This document shows, piece by piece, positions 1-11,615 of a stretch of DNA of 64,000 bases. The stretch lies in assembly GCF_945859705.1 (NCBI RefSeq), contig NC_079138.1:8324874-8388873 (forward strand). The letters are read 5' to 3'. The position numbers and the translations under genes were made by a program. This stretch comes from Episyrphus balteatus (lineage: Eukaryota > Arthropoda > Insecta > Diptera > Syrphidae). The notes below the pieces were generated by a model. It saw only the letters and a list, made by a program, of their open reading frames with translations, did no database searches and was not told the origin of the DNA. Within the stretch, counting starts at the first letter, position 1. The number at the start of each line of letters is the position of its first letter.

Positions 1-251
1 GATTGTATCTAGTTTTTTTTTTTATATGATAATTTACGAAATAGTTTTTTGTTTAAGGCTTAGGAAGGCTTCTAAAAAAATGTTCCTCCCTTACGATCGC
101 ATGTAAAAGTATGTAAACAAGTTTGCACAGTCTGAGCAAATTTCTTTGTAATTTGTATGGAAAATCGGAAACTCAAACTCGACACTTCTAAATATTTTTA
201 TAGGTTCATTTTATAGCGTTATATTAGGCGTGTTCTTTTTTTGACAAATCT
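1..251. other. A+T-rich non-coding DNA
   Basis: No gene, RNA or repeat boundary can be recognised here. Short reading frames are A/T homopolymer artefacts. Confidence 0.5.
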
Positions 252-438
252 ATCAGCAGCATTCCATAGTACTATCATGAAGTGAAACGATCTTAGGAAC
301 TCTAGTGGTGACTTGAAAAAGCAGAATTTGTATGAACAAAACACACTGGCGTGCCACCTCAAAAAAGTGGCGACATGAACTAATACTACATTCGACTTCA
401 TGATAGTACTATAGAAATATATATACAATGATCAGCAG
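252..438. mobile_element. 171-bp TIR element with 8-bp target duplication
   Basis: The element proper is 260..430. Both ends carry an inverted repeat around TAGTACTATCATGAAGT; the right end reads out to ATATATATACAATG, while the left end lacks part of the A/T stretch. It is flanked by identical 8-bp repeats ATCAGCAG at 252-259 and 431-438. An 8-bp duplication with ends starting CA fits the hAT or P superfamilies. No coding capacity. The same termini recur at 9870..12200 and 29282..29466. Confidence 0.75.
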
Positions 439-988
439 TAGGATTTCCCGAATATCAACACTGAACTATTATTTATATGCATATGAGAAAGGAAAATGTA
501 AACTTACTCGTCAAAATTCTATCCCCAGTCGCAGCTTGGTTTAGCTTCTATTCCTATCGGCAGCTACGTGTTGTTTTTGTGATGCATGTAAACGCCAACT
601 GTGGATACGAATGGCAATGCCAAAAAAACACAGCTTTTGACGAAAAAAAAAATGTGAAGGGTCCAGGGGAAAAACAGCACAGGTCCATTCCAACTCATTC
701 CGAGAAAAACGCATTTTAAAATTTTGTTCTTCATGCAACTTAGTTTCCTAAAGGAAGGATGCCATCAGACAGTGCTCAGTAAATCCTACAAGACCTCATA
801 ATTAGTTTATTTTTGACAAAAAGTGGACATGTGATGTTTTTCCCCTTGACCCTTCAAGTATAATTAACTTTTTAGGAACACTAGACATATCTATGTACTG
901 TGAAGCATTCAAAAAATACTCGGGCGGAGACCTGTCACCTTCTGTAGGGAATGTACGAATTGGTATGTACAAATATCATTTGTGTTTG
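439..988. other. Intergenic DNA with degenerate repeat
   Basis: No gene is recognised. Positions about 925-955 (CGGGCGGAGACCTGTCA and beyond) are a decayed relative of the arm of the foldback at 2700..3394. Confidence 0.4.
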
Positions 989-1123
989 GGTACTGCCTAA
1001 AACAGAAATATTTCTACTTTTTTCAACAATTTCAGCCCAATTTTTGTTTGAGTACTCATGAATGGTGTAGCGTTGTACATTATTTTTGACAAAAATTTAA
1101 ATATTTCAGTTTTAGGCAGTACC
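989..1123. repeat. Small foldback repeat, 135 bp
   Basis: GGTACTGCCTAAAAC at the left end is matched by GTTTTAGGCAGTACC at the right end, and the pairing continues inward through AAATATTTC-like sequence. A short hairpin-type MITE abutting the next repeat. No target duplication can be assigned because the outer bases are shared with that neighbour. Confidence 0.55.
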
Positions 1124-2364
1124 CTTCAAGCAAACGAGTCCGACCTCGGTCCGAATCGGCTCCGAAGTGAAGGCCCAACTATACTAGGCATATGCGCGCA
1201 TGGGCGTATGTGAAAATCGAACGAACTGCTTCGTCCTCTTTCTGAAAACATGAGGAGTAGCCATAATGAACATACAAGTGCATAATAAAAAAACGTGTTG
1301 AATTACACAAAAATATTTTTAAAGCTGTTTTAAATCAATTCACAATTCGTTTATCACATTTTTATTAAGTGAAACTTAATTAAATTTTTCCATCCCCTTG
1401 CATTTTATTCTGAGAAATTTGCTCATGTCGTGGGGTTCAGTGCGCACGGCATATGGTTAACGAAAGTTCACGAAGCGCGCATATGCGCATTATGGCTATC
1501 CCATAAGAATTGTGTATGTTCGACAACTCCCTCATGCCATTTTGACATAAGCCCATGCGCGCATATGCCTATTATACTGCCCATAATCTCGTAAAGGCCC
1601 TAACTACACTTTTCTTAGTTCTGAGTTATAGAGGGAAATAGTAAATGTAATATCGGAAATTTCATATAAAAATGAAAAAAATCAAAAGTTCATTTTCAAT
1701 TTTCTGACGTATTTGCAGACCTAGGCTAAAAAAATAAATGAGGATAAATCAGAGACAATGCCCTAACTCCAAATATGCAAAAAAATCAAAATCGAAAATT
1801 TACGAAATTATGGGCAGTATAGTTGGGGATTGAGTCCGAGCTTGGCTTCGCAACGGGCTCCACGGGCGGCTCAAATTAGTATGGAAATTATAATCACCGC
1901 GGAGCCGATTGCATATGTTTTGGTGTGGTGAAAATCTCTACTCCGAGAAAACCTACCAGAAAAAGGAACAAAAAAATAAATGACGTTTCGCATTTGCGAA
2001 CAAAAAATGAACATGATTTTTTTTTTTCACCGAAATTGTTTTATTTTATTTTTTTACCTTTCACCCCACAAACAAAATTTTTGTTATTATTTTCTGGCAA
2101 GCGGCAGGAGTAATTGATGTAATTCCACAAATTTTCTCTATTGAATGTTGTCGTGGGTGGTGGGGGCGTCAGGCTGCAGGAGAAGATGATTTCCTACGAA
2201 AACACACAAAGTTATTAATTAATAAAATTGCTTCTGAAGCACACTAACCAACATTTCAGCGATGCATACTTTTTTTAAGATTAAAATATTATTTATAATT
2301 AAATAAAACAAAGACCCACAACAGACTTTGAAAAAAAAATGACGCTTTTGTTATTCTGTTGTCT
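1122..2364 (+). repeat. CCCTTCAAGCAA repeat, copy 1, right-truncated
   Basis: It starts with CCCTTCAAGCAAACGAGTCC and matches the intact copy at 54207..55016 through the region about 1831-2210 (TATGGAAATTATAATCACC, later GGCGTCAGGCTGCAGGAGAA). It is interrupted by the 660-bp insertion at 1171..1830. The right end is lost where copy 2 begins head to head. No protein is encoded; family type is uncertain. Confidence 0.65.
1168..1833. mobile_element. 660-bp MITE inserted in repeat copy 1
   Basis: Element 1171..1830. Left CCCAACTATACT and right AGTATAGTTGGGG are inverted repeats, and TGA flanks both sides (1168-1170, 1831-1833). The host repeat reads CCGAAGTGAGTCC in the uninterrupted copy at 54 kb, confirming the boundaries. 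A 3-bp duplication and G/C-rich ends suggest PIF/Harbinger, although TGA is not the usual TWA. It carries short internal palindromes (CATATGCGCGCATGGGC). A diverged relative lies at about 14290-14480. Confidence 0.7.
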
Positions 2365-2699
2365 CCCTTCAAGCAAGAAAACTGAGTTCAACAAAGACAC
2401 TCCGACCTCAGAACGCGAAAAAAGGGGTTGCACTCACACACTTGCAACTTTTTGTGTATGAACACAAAAGTCGAAGAAGAAGCGTGGTAAAAAGTGCAAA
2501 AAAGAGAACTGACGAAAGAAAGAAAAAAGCAAGAAAATGACAAAGCGCCATTTTGTTATTTATTTGTTATTTGTTGCAGTTCCTCGCGTGTCGTACTCGT
2601 GACTCGTCAAAAATATTAATAATAATATTATTAATATTAATTGGAATAAAAAACAGATATGCGTTGCTGAAATGTAGCTTAGCAAATTTCTAATCAATA

Positions 2700-3394
2700 A
2701 CACGGTGTTACAAAAATGAGGTTTTAAAATATACGCGGGCAGAGACCTATCAGGTTTTGTAGAGCTAGTCGCACTGAATATGAAACGGTATTTGAAAATC
2801 CCCTAACACCCCCAAAATCTGGAGTTACGGGCAAAAAACGGTTTTTTGGACCTTCACCCATTGAAAAAATTCTAGCTTTGACAATTTTTTACCCATTTCT
2901 GTATCTGGGTTGAAATCGAAAAATTTTTTTTTCTAAGCCAATTTTGAAGTGATTTTCATAAAAAATACCTCGATTAATTGGGAAATAGATATAATTTTAG
3001 AATATATTTTTTAAATAGCATGTTGTTTTGAAAACATATACTTTAAATTGATGCCGAAGTTGGGCAAATGACAAAAAAAATTGAATTTTTGAACTTTGAC
3101 ATCTTATAAATTCAAAGTGGTTTAACCGAGTTACATGTTTTATACATTGTTAAAAAGGTATATTTATCTTCTATCAGAAACTGTAAAAAAATCGAAAATG
3201 GGTAAAAAATTGTCGAAGCTAGAGTTTTTTCAATGGGTGAAGGTCCAAAAAACCGTTTTTTGCCCGTAACTCCAGATTTTGGGGGTGTTAGGGGATTTTC
3301 AAATACCGTTTCATATTCAGTGCGACTAGCTCTACAAAACCTGATAGGTCTCTGCCCGCGTATATTTTAAAACCTCATTTTTGTAACACCGTGT
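2700..3394. mobile_element. Foldback MITE with about 205-bp arms
   Basis: The first 205 bases from ACACGGTGTTAC and the last 205 ending in GTAACACCGTGT are almost perfect reverse complements, with about 290 bp between them. TA flanks each end (2698-2699, 3395-3396), as for Tc1/mariner-type MITEs. No open frame of note. A related, left-diverged copy lies at 4275..5261. Confidence 0.8.
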
Positions 3395-3413
3395 TATTGT
3401 TATATTAAAATAC

Positions 3414-4274
3414 TTAGGCCCAATTTATTGACTCTCCATTAAACTTAAATCGCCATTAAAAAAGGGAATTTTAAAATTAAAAACAAAATTCGTTTAATTT
3501 AGTCTCTGTTAAGGATTTTTTTGAAGTTTGACATTATTAACTAATTGAGCATTAAATTTAAAAGTCCTTTTAGTTAAAAAGCCAAATTCGACCTTTTAAG
3601 AGGGATTTTTAGAGCAAATGGAGGTTTAAAAAAGGATTTCTATTTATTCACTCTCCGTTAGCGTCAAATGTCATTTCAGTTAATATTTCATTATTATTTT
3701 ATTTGAAAAAAAAATTTGTTCGTCAAATAAACTAAGAAATCATTAAAACAAAAATGATGTATGTATGTACATATAACAGTCCAGAATAGAATATTTTTGT
3801 AGGGACATATGTACATAGATATTTATTCATAGGTATTTATTCCGTAAATAAGTTACAATTTAAAATGACTACGGCTCGCCAGAAATTTTTTTCTATGGGT
3901 ATGACGTATGATGGTTAAATAGACAACAATTCATTTAAGATTTTACGGCTCCAAAATACTTACTTATGTTTTTTGTATTGTTTTTTCTTCCTTCAAATCT
4001 TCAAATCTCCTTCAAATCTTCAAATTTAAAAATATTTGATTTGACAAATTTCCGCTTTTGACAGTTTTATTTTTCAAAAAATAAAAAATCCCTAGGATAT
4101 TTTTAATGTAGTTTTAAATTTAAAGTTTCCATTAAAAGTAAAGACTTTAGCTAAAGTAGAGTGAATTAAATGAATTTTTAATGATGTATACTTAAAGGCG
4201 TCAATAGTTAACAACGCTGTTAACTAAAACGATAAATTTCAAAATTTAATGGAGGCTCAATAAATTGGCCCTTA
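3414..4274. mobile_element. Harbinger-type MITE, 855 bp
   Basis: Element 3417..4271. Ends are GGCCCAATTTATTGACTC and the reverse complement of GGCTCAATAAATTGGCCC, flanked by TTA on both sides (3414-3416, 4272-4274). The TTA duplication with GGCC-starting inverted repeats is the PIF/Harbinger signature. Non-coding and A+T-rich. Confidence 0.75.
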
Positions 4275-5261
4275 GACAGAAAACTCTGATAAAATAATTT
4301 TTCAATTTTTCCAAAAACTAGAAGACATAGAAACATATAGTTTTCACGGTTCGATAAGGAATCAATTGAGGTAGTTTTCTGTGTGAGAAATTTTTTTTAC
4401 TAAAATTCACAGTCTGGACAAAAATAGTATAAAATGAGTTTAAAAGTTTTTTTTCCCCTATTTTTAACTTTGAAATCGATTATTTCAAAAACTATTTGTA
4501 ATATTATATTGATTTAAAAATTAGAATCAAATGCACAATTTTGCCTTTTGGAAATGGTATCATTTATTACTGTAAGTATTGCCGTATTTTTTTAATAATT
4601 TTTTTTTATTTTGATTATTTTTTTTTAGAAAAATGCCCCTCCCACCTAAACGGGGAGAGATAGACCCGCTTCCCAAAGAAAAAAATGTTTGTATTGAGCT
4701 CCTCTACAAAAACCCGTTATCAAATCCTGGCGCCCAAGTTATCCTACTACGTGCCGAAACAACATTTTTGTTCTATACCTAAAAGTTCGAATTTCTCTAT
4801 CTGGGTTGAAATCGAAAATTTTTTTTTTCTAAGCCAATTTTGAAGTGATTTTCATAAAAAATACCTCTATCAATTGGGAAATAGATATAGTTTTAGAATA
4901 TATTTTTTAAATAGCATGTTGTTTTGAAAACATATACTTTAAATTGATGCCGAAGTTGGGCAAATGACAAAAAAAATTGAATTTTTGAACTTTGACATCT
5001 TATAAATTCTAAGTGGTTTAACCGAGTTACATGTTTTATACATTGTTAAAAAGGTATATTTATCTTCTATCGAAAATGGGTAAAAAATTGTCGAAGCTAG
5101 AATTTTTTCAATGGGTGAAGGTCCAAAAAACCGTTTTTTGCCCGTAACTCCAGATTTTGGGGGTGTTAGGGGATTTTCAAATACCGTTTCGTATTCAGTG
5201 CGTTTAGCTCTACAAAACCTGATAGGTCTCCGCCCGCGTATATTTTGAGTGTTACACCGTG
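4275..5261. mobile_element. Second foldback copy, left arm lost or diverged
   Basis: 4800-5261 repeats 2915-3393 with few changes, including the right terminus CACCGTG. The left arm seen in the first copy is not recognisable; instead 4275-4800 holds A+T-rich sequence with CCCCTCCCACCTAAACGGGG at about 4635, similar to a stretch of the foldback at 44.4 kb. Confidence 0.6.
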
Positions 5262-5633
5262 TAATTAATCTTTTTTATGTTTTTCGTAGGAAGTCATCTT
5301 CTCCTGCAGCCTGACGCCACCACCAAACACGAACAACATTCAACAAATAAAATTTTGGAAAATCAATTATTCCTGCCGCTGGACTGTATGCTGTTTCTCC
5401 AGTAAATAATTGTAAACATTTGTGTTTGTGGAAGTTAAATAAATAAAACAATTTCAGTGAAAAAAAAAAAATAAATCTTGTTCTTTTTTTGGTCGCAAAT
5501 GCGAAACGTCATCCCTTTTTTGTTCCTCTTTCTGGTAGGTTTTCGCTACTCCGCCTCGGGTCCGACTTCGGCTCCGTTTTCTCGGAATGGAGATTTTTAA
5601 CACACCAATACATATGCAATCGACTTCGCGCAA

Positions 5634-7715
5634 TCGAATTTTCGGCGATCTGGAAGCGATTTTTTTCTGAAAATCATGTTCCATGGAAAAAAATTCGCGT
5701 CAAAAGAAGCACAATTCGATTTTTGTAATCCCTCTTTTTTGAGAGATTTACACGGATTTGCACACACACTTGGACATTTGACATTTCTCAAACGTCAAGC
5801 TGAAAGTTTTCTTCGTGTTGTTTGTTTATTTGAGAACATTAATATTCTTTTAGGTAAACTCTAAATATTTACTCGTTTTTCCGGAGTGATGGAACATAAT
5901 GAGAGTAATTTTTTTTTTTGTAATTGTGTGTGTGACAAAACAAAAATGGCTCGTTTCCTTGAAGAAAATAGTGATAACAGGCCTAGGGAAAAATTTGTAA
6001 AAACTGAAAAAAAAATTCGCAGTTGTTAATATTTTTTCTACTTTCAAGGGGTCTATTACTTCATGCAAATGCTTCATGGTGTATTTTGATTTCGAATATA
6101 AGGGGGTTTCATGAAACTTTTCCCATACTCGCCAGTACAAAACTATCTGAATATTAAAACCGAGCTAAAATATATTTCAAAAGAGTTGTGCGCACATTCA
6201 GTTGGAAAATCACACATTTGTTTTCAACTATACATTTTTTATCTGTAACAATTTAGTGTCCGAATAATAAGTCAAGAAGATTGGAGAAAAAAATGAAGAA
6301 AAGAAAGAAACAATTTTTTTTTTTAATTTTTTTAGCTTGAATACATTTCATCCTTACATATGAAGCATAGTAAGCGTTCGTTGATTAGTCTGCTTCTACA
6401 CGAAGACTCAAGGCGCAGAAATTATCTTCGATTTTCCTTGATTTTCGTTTCGGTGCGTCGCGCGCTTGTACACGTAGTATTTCTTAGAAGACGGCAATTT
6501 GACAGCTATTTTCTTTGGTTTTATTTTGTTCTTGTTTTCGTATGTATTTTTATTCCAAAAAAGCACTAAAATATAAAAAAAAAACAACTCCAGTGGGGTA
6601 TATGGGCAACGAACACATTTGAATAAATTTAAAAAATTACTATACACGCAAAAAATACACAACAGACGAAGTAGACTTTGAGACCGACGAAATCAAATAA
6701 AGAAAAACAGCAAAAAAAAGAACAAGATAAAAGAGAAACGTCAAAAAGAGTCACACAATTTTTACCGGAGACTTATGGTAGAAAATCTTCCTTCCCTTTT
6801 TTTTTAACTTTCTTTCTCTCTTGCTCTTATGTGCGTCTCGCGCTTTGCGTCTTCTTGAAGAAGCGGACTTAGTTTTACTTTTGGTATATTTTTCATTATG
6901 CTTCTGATCGGTTTTGACACACAGGGTAAATTCACAAACGTCAAATTTTTTGGTAGTGATTACGCATCACTGCTTTTTTGCGATGCTGATCGTTGCTCAG
7001 CTGATGACGATGCGATGCTGATCGACAAAAAGTTTTACGTTTAAAAACAATTTTTGCTTAATGATGGAAATGTACTAATAAAAACTCTTTGTTATAATTA
7101 AAATCTGGAGCCTCACATTTTATCTCCTCCAGAACATTCCTCCACAATACTGACTTTGATTTTCTGCCTCCAATAAATTCACCTTCATATTAGTCCATTG
7201 AAATGTTACAAAAATTTGACCGAACCTTGCATTTTGGGTAGGACAAGATTTTTTTGTTTTGATCTATAGGGGAGGTTAATGTGAGTATACAATCCAGTTT
7301 TCGGGGTTGAAAGCCCCCCCATTTGGCCGCCATCTTGGAAAAAGGGGTGTTAACTATTTCTTATCGATATCTTGCGAACCGTAAGTCCCACAAAAAAAAT
7401 GTCTGAAGGAATTTTGTAGATAATTTATTTCTCTACAATTTTGATTAAGGTACTTTTTTCTGTAAAATTGAAAATAAGAAAGATATACTTGAAAATAGAT
7501 GTACATTTTCAAGAAAAAATTCTTTGAAAGGTCATAGCTTTTTTTCTACAACTTTTAGTGAAAAAATACTCATGAAAGTTTTTAAAGATCATTTAATTTC
7601 CAACAATTTTATGTGCTCATTTTGCAGATTTCGTTTATATAAAGCTGCTGCAATGGTTTTACAAAAAAAAGGTAACAAATTATTTTCGTACTTTTATATG
7701 TTTATTTATTTATTA
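5634..7715. other. Non-coding stretch, no recognised feature
   Basis: Reading frames here are short and have no recognisable homology. Positions about 7257-7320 (TTTTGATCTATAGGGGAGG and a run of Cs) loosely resemble the core of the foldback at 30.8 kb. I see no supportable gene. Confidence 0.45.
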
Positions 7716-7752
7716 TTATTATTTATTATTTATTATTATTATTATTTATTCA
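7716..7752 (+). repeat. TTA/TTTA microsatellite
   Basis: Consecutive TTA and TTTA units immediately before the LINE-derived repeat. Confidence 0.8.
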
Positions 7753-7862
7753 CAGATAGGAAAACAAGAGAAAAATAAGAGAGATGTATACCAATTATCT
7801 GAAATTAAACTTGCGGGTGTTTTAGGTAAGGGGGGTACGAGTCGGCTCTCTAGGTATTCCTT

Positions 7863-8778
7863 CCTTGTAAGGTCAGCTTCCCGTTGAGGACAGACTGGGA
7901 AGATGGAATTGTGACGAGAGACTTCGACACTTGTATTTTCACTGATGGCTCAAAAATGGACTGTGGGGTCGGTGCATGTGTCTATCATGAATCCCTTAAT
8001 ATTTCAAAATCCTTTCGACTTCCAAATTTTGCAAGCGTGTTTCAAACAGAACTACTCGCAATTAGGGAAGCTTGCAAAGTACTAAGAATAAATTTAAATC
8101 AAACCCAGAATGTAGCTATACTAACAGATAGTCAGGCAGCTATAAAAGCAATCTCTTCAGTCATGACATCATCCAAACTGGTTCAGCAGTGCAGAGAGCA
8201 ACTCTCAATACTGAGCGAAAGCCTCACAATCACTCTAGTCTGGATCCCAGGACATAGTGGTTTTGAGGGCAACGAAAAGGCAGATGAACTGGCCAGGCAA
8301 GGATCGGCCCTTCATGAGTCGCTAGCAGAAGCAGTTAACATTCCAATAGGAGTCATGAAGGGCAATATCTTCTCAAACTATTTAAAAAAAAGCAAATAAT
8401 AGGTGGCATAGTTTAGATAGCTGCGTCATATCTAGGAAAATATGGCCCACTTATAATAAATCCAAAACCAATGATTTAATCTCCAGACCCAGAAAAGATA
8501 TTAGCAGAATCGTTGCGGTGTGTACAGGACATTGGCCGATAGGGGAACATGCAGCAAAGTTGGGTATACCACACAATACTTGCTGTCGCAGCTGTTTGGA
8601 CCAGCAAGAAAAAGAAACGGTCTTCCATTTTCTATGCCAATGTCCGGCCCTCGCTAGATATAGAGCACTTTCTCTGGGGAGTGAATTCTTTAATGACATA
8701 GATAACATATCAGAATCAAAGTTTTTGTTTGAAAACACAAAGTTGGAGTTGAGCTCAAAACAATTAAAAACAATTTAA
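7863..8778 (+). pseudogene. LINE ORF2 C-terminus: RNase H and zinc knuckle
   Basis: C-terminal part of a non-LTR retrotransposon polyprotein. The first frame (to 8399) holds an RNase H domain with the acidic residues in order: FTDGSK, QTELLA, LTDSQ and NEKAD, plus the motif WIPGHSGFEGN. RNase H would degrade the RNA strand during reverse transcription. The frame then shifts at an A-run near 8385-8398; the continuation (RWHSLDSC, later TGHWPIGEHA) ends in a CxxC...HxxxxC knuckle (CRSCLDQQ, HFLCQC) and stops at 8776-8778. No methionine start is present: the 5' part (endonuclease, RT) is missing. R1 elements usually lack RNase H, so an I/LOA-type LINE is likelier. Dead copy. Confidence 0.85.
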
Positions 8779-9094
8779 GTGCTCAGTAGGAAATAAATTC
8801 ATAAAAAAATAATATAATAAATTCAAAACACGAACCTTTTTTTTTTATTTCTGTACATATTTATTGATAGGTGGGTGTCTGGAGTGAGCTATTTGAGCTA
8901 TTCAAGTTCATGTACAAACCAAAATCATGTTTAAATTCAAAATTTGTGAGGACATCTACTGGTGAAAGGAAGGTATTAAACGAATTGTACTTTTCACACG
9001 TATTCACAGATAGGAAAACAAGAGAAAAATAAGAGAGATTATCTGAAATTAAATTTGCGGGTGTTTTAGGTAAGGGGGGTACGAGTCGGCTCTC

Positions 9095-9476
9095 TACACC
9101 CAGAGAAAAAACGCATAGTAATTTTTAATCCGTTCTACATTGAATCAATGGTGAAAAATATATTCATTAATTTTCTAAAAAGTAGTCCTATGCTTAAGTT
9201 ACAGTTTGTCACATCAATTTTTATAAGCACAAGCTTGTCAACCCAGGTATAGCAGGTTCGATCCCCAGCGGATGCCAGTTTTACTTTTTTATTTTTTTAA
9301 TGTGTGAACAACTTTGATTTAATGTGTGAACAACTTTGATTTAATGTGTGAACAACTTTGATTTAAAGTGTGCTACTTTGATTTAATCATTTTCCACTTT
9401 AGGCTAAAAATGTAGTGATTTTCCATTGATTCAAAGTGGTTTAGATTGATTTTACGTTGTTTTTTGGCTCAGTGTA
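9095..9476. mobile_element. TA-type MITE, 378 bp, with internal tandem repeat
   Basis: Element 9097..9474, ends CACCCAGAGAAAAAACG and the reverse complement CACTGAGCCAAAAAAC, flanked by TA. It interrupts CTCTCTA|GGTATTCC, which is continuous at 12305-12320. It contains about three direct copies of a 22-23 bp unit (TGTGTGAACAACTTTGATTT core) at about 9299-9365. Confidence 0.7.
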
Positions 9477-10008
9477 GGTATTCCTTCCTCTATGCCGAAG
9501 TCGCGTCTCTAGGTATTCCTTCCTCTATGCACCCTACAAGCTGCAATGAGAGGAAAAACTCCACAGTGCTTATATGTGGTAGTTTTCCCGTGCATTTTAA
9601 ATGGCACCAACACATTCAACTGTGGAGTTGAGCTCAAAACAATTAAAACAATTTAAGTGCTCAGTAGAGGAATTAATTCATAAAAAAATAATATAATAAA
9701 TTCAAAATACGAACCATTTTTTTTATTTCTGTACATATTTATTGAAAGGTGGGTGTCTGGAGTGAGCTATTTGAGCTATTCAAGTTCATGTACAAACCAA
9801 AATCATGTTTAAATTCAAAATTTGTGAGGACATCTACTGGTGAAAGGAAGGTATTAAACGAATTGTACTCATTGTATATATATTTCTATAGTACTATCAA
9901 TCCATGATGGTGTTGGCTACTTTAAAATGTGACTCCGCGGCACTTTAGCAATAGTAATCGACTAAAAATACTTTATTTTTATTAAAACCAATAATTTCAG
10001 CAAAAATA

Positions 10009-11615
10009 TAAACTACTCAAAACAAAATAGGGCCCACTAGGTTTTTTGTGCCTAATCTGAAAAATATTAGTGTTTATATTTTTTTTTTTGGTAATTATGT
10101 TTCAGCGTCGTATTAAATAATACTGTACACATTTTTAACACTGAAAAAAATTCTTTATTCAAATTACACAGAAAAAACATTTTATTGGTAAACTTACAAA
10201 AAAATAAAGAAACAGAAAAATTTACATTTCATTATTTGTTGTTATGATTTCGCGTTGATTTCTTTTGCTTAGTAGCGAGTAGGGCCTCCTCTACTCCGTA
10301 TGCACTGTATAAGCCTATCTGGTACGCTCTCGATAAGATGCTTCACGTTTTGTTCGGGTATGCGCTCCCAACAGGCTTTTAACGCGTTTATGAGCTCCTG
10401 TTTAGTGTTGACGCTGCTGTGGTTTTCTTTGACGCTTCTTTTTAACTGGTCTTATAAATGCTCAATGGGATTGAGATCTGGGCTTTTTGCTGGATACGGC
10501 AAAAGTAAAATATTGGCGTCAGGAAGAGCTGCTTGAGTGATACGGGCCGTATGTGGGCGAGCATTGTCTTGCATAAGAACAAACCCGTCGCCAACTCTTT
10601 GTGAAAATGGGATCACAACAGGTCGTATTACCATTTCAATGTAACTGGCGGCGGTAACGGTGCCCTCATCCAAAATTATCAGCTCTGTTCTGCCTAGCAA
10701 ACTTATTCCAGCCCATACCATAACACTGGGCCCCCCAAATCGGTCACTTCCGTGAATACACGGTTCGCTAAAACGTTCACCTGGCCTTCTCCATACGCGT
10801 ACTCGTTTATCATCACTAAAAAACTTGATCTTGCATTCATCTGTAAAGAGTACAGACCTCCAGTTGTCCATGGTCCAATTTGAATGCTCACGGGCGTACC
10901 TTAATCGCGCTGCCCGATGGGCCGGTGTAAGTTTCGGCCGAATAGCACGCACTCTGGAACTTTGATTATCTTCATGGAGTCGATTTCGAATGGTTTGATC
11001 ACTGACTTGAGTACCAGTTGACTGCCGCAGTTGAGTTTGTAAGGTCCGGTCGGTTACAGTACGATCTCGCCGTGCAGTTATTCGAATGTACCGGTCTTCT
11101 TGATGAGTTGTGGCTCGAATTCTTCCTGATCCAGGTCTCCTTGCTACACTCCCAGTTTCCTGGAAGCGTTCCCACACATTTCGGATAGCACGCCGCCAGA
11201 CACCGATACGACTTGCAACAGCCCTTTGGGACACTCCTTGCTCCAGCATATTTACCGTTTAATTGCGTTTTCAGTATCCAAATGACGTCTAGAACCGGGC
11301 ATGATAATCACGTTTAATCACAAAAAATAAGGAACAACAATTAAACAAAGCAACACTTTCCAACAGCGCTAGAATCGGACTGAGAAAAGAAATGCAATAA
11401 ATTTTTGCATTGATTGTTTTTCGACCGTTGGGCTTTTTTTGCCTATTCACTTGGAGGTAACGGTAAAATTACTGTTCAAAGCATTGATATGGACTCATAC
11501 ACATGCAAACTCTACAAAAAAATGCTTCGCTTCGATAATGTTTACCAAATAAGTATTTTTTAGGCAAAATACAAGATGAATCTTGGGTGGGCCCTATTTT
11601 GTTTTGAGTAGTTTA
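10009..11615. mobile_element. Tc1-like transposon, 1603 bp
   Basis: Element 10011..11613 with inverted ends AACTACTCAAAACAAAATAG followed by GGCCCAC, flanked by TA at 10009-10010 and 11614-11615. It carries one transposase pseudogene on the minus strand. Size and layout are those of a full-length Tc1 element. Confidence 0.9.
10269..11302 (-). pseudogene. Tc1-family DD34E transposase, decayed
   Basis: Cut-and-paste transposase. The likely start is the ATG at 11302 (MPGSRRHLD), but the frame shifts near 11260-11270 before MLEQGVSQRAVASR. The main frame has helix-turn-helix regions, then the catalytic triad: D in LFTDEC, D in LMQDNARPH, E in DLNPIEHL, with 34 residues between the last two. A TAA follows EHL at about 10456, where the family has Trp or Tyr before DQL; the frame then stays open through CIRSRGGPTRY to the stop at 10269-10271. 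Two lesions make it inactive, but conservation suggests recent activity. Confidence 0.9.

Larger units (their letters stand above)
2365..5633 (-). repeat. CCCTTCAAGCAA repeat, copy 2, split by insertions
   Basis: Reverse-oriented copy beginning CCCTTCAAGCAAGAAAACTG at 2365 and running to about 2699. It resumes at 5262 with AATTAATC and GCAGCCTGACGCC and is truncated near 5633. The uninterrupted family reads AATCAATAATTAAT across the break, so 2700-5261 is inserted DNA. Confidence 0.65.
7752..9494 (+). mobile_element. I-like LINE 3' portion with terminal repeat
   Basis: 5'-truncated non-LTR retrotransposon. It contains the RNase H and zinc-knuckle coding region (7863-8778), then a 3' UTR ending GTACGAGTCGGCTCTCTA and GGTATTCCTTCCTCTATG, split by a MITE at 9097..9474. 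The same roughly 110-bp terminal segment also lies directly upstream (7752-7862), so two 3' ends are stacked head to tail. At about 8985-9000 it has the unoccupied form of the site that is filled in the copies at 9495..12349 and 29153..29864. Confidence 0.7.

Noticed and set aside
7752..9105. Direct repeats around the RNase H region read as LTRs
   Set aside because: The repeated 110 bp is the LINE 3' terminal segment, recurs alone elsewhere, and lacks TG..CA ends, a primer-binding site or protease/integrase coding.
9224..9275. tRNA-like GGTTCGATCCCC
   Set aside because: Resembles a T-arm box, but the T stem has a mismatch and no D-arm, anticodon arm or acceptor stem can be built.
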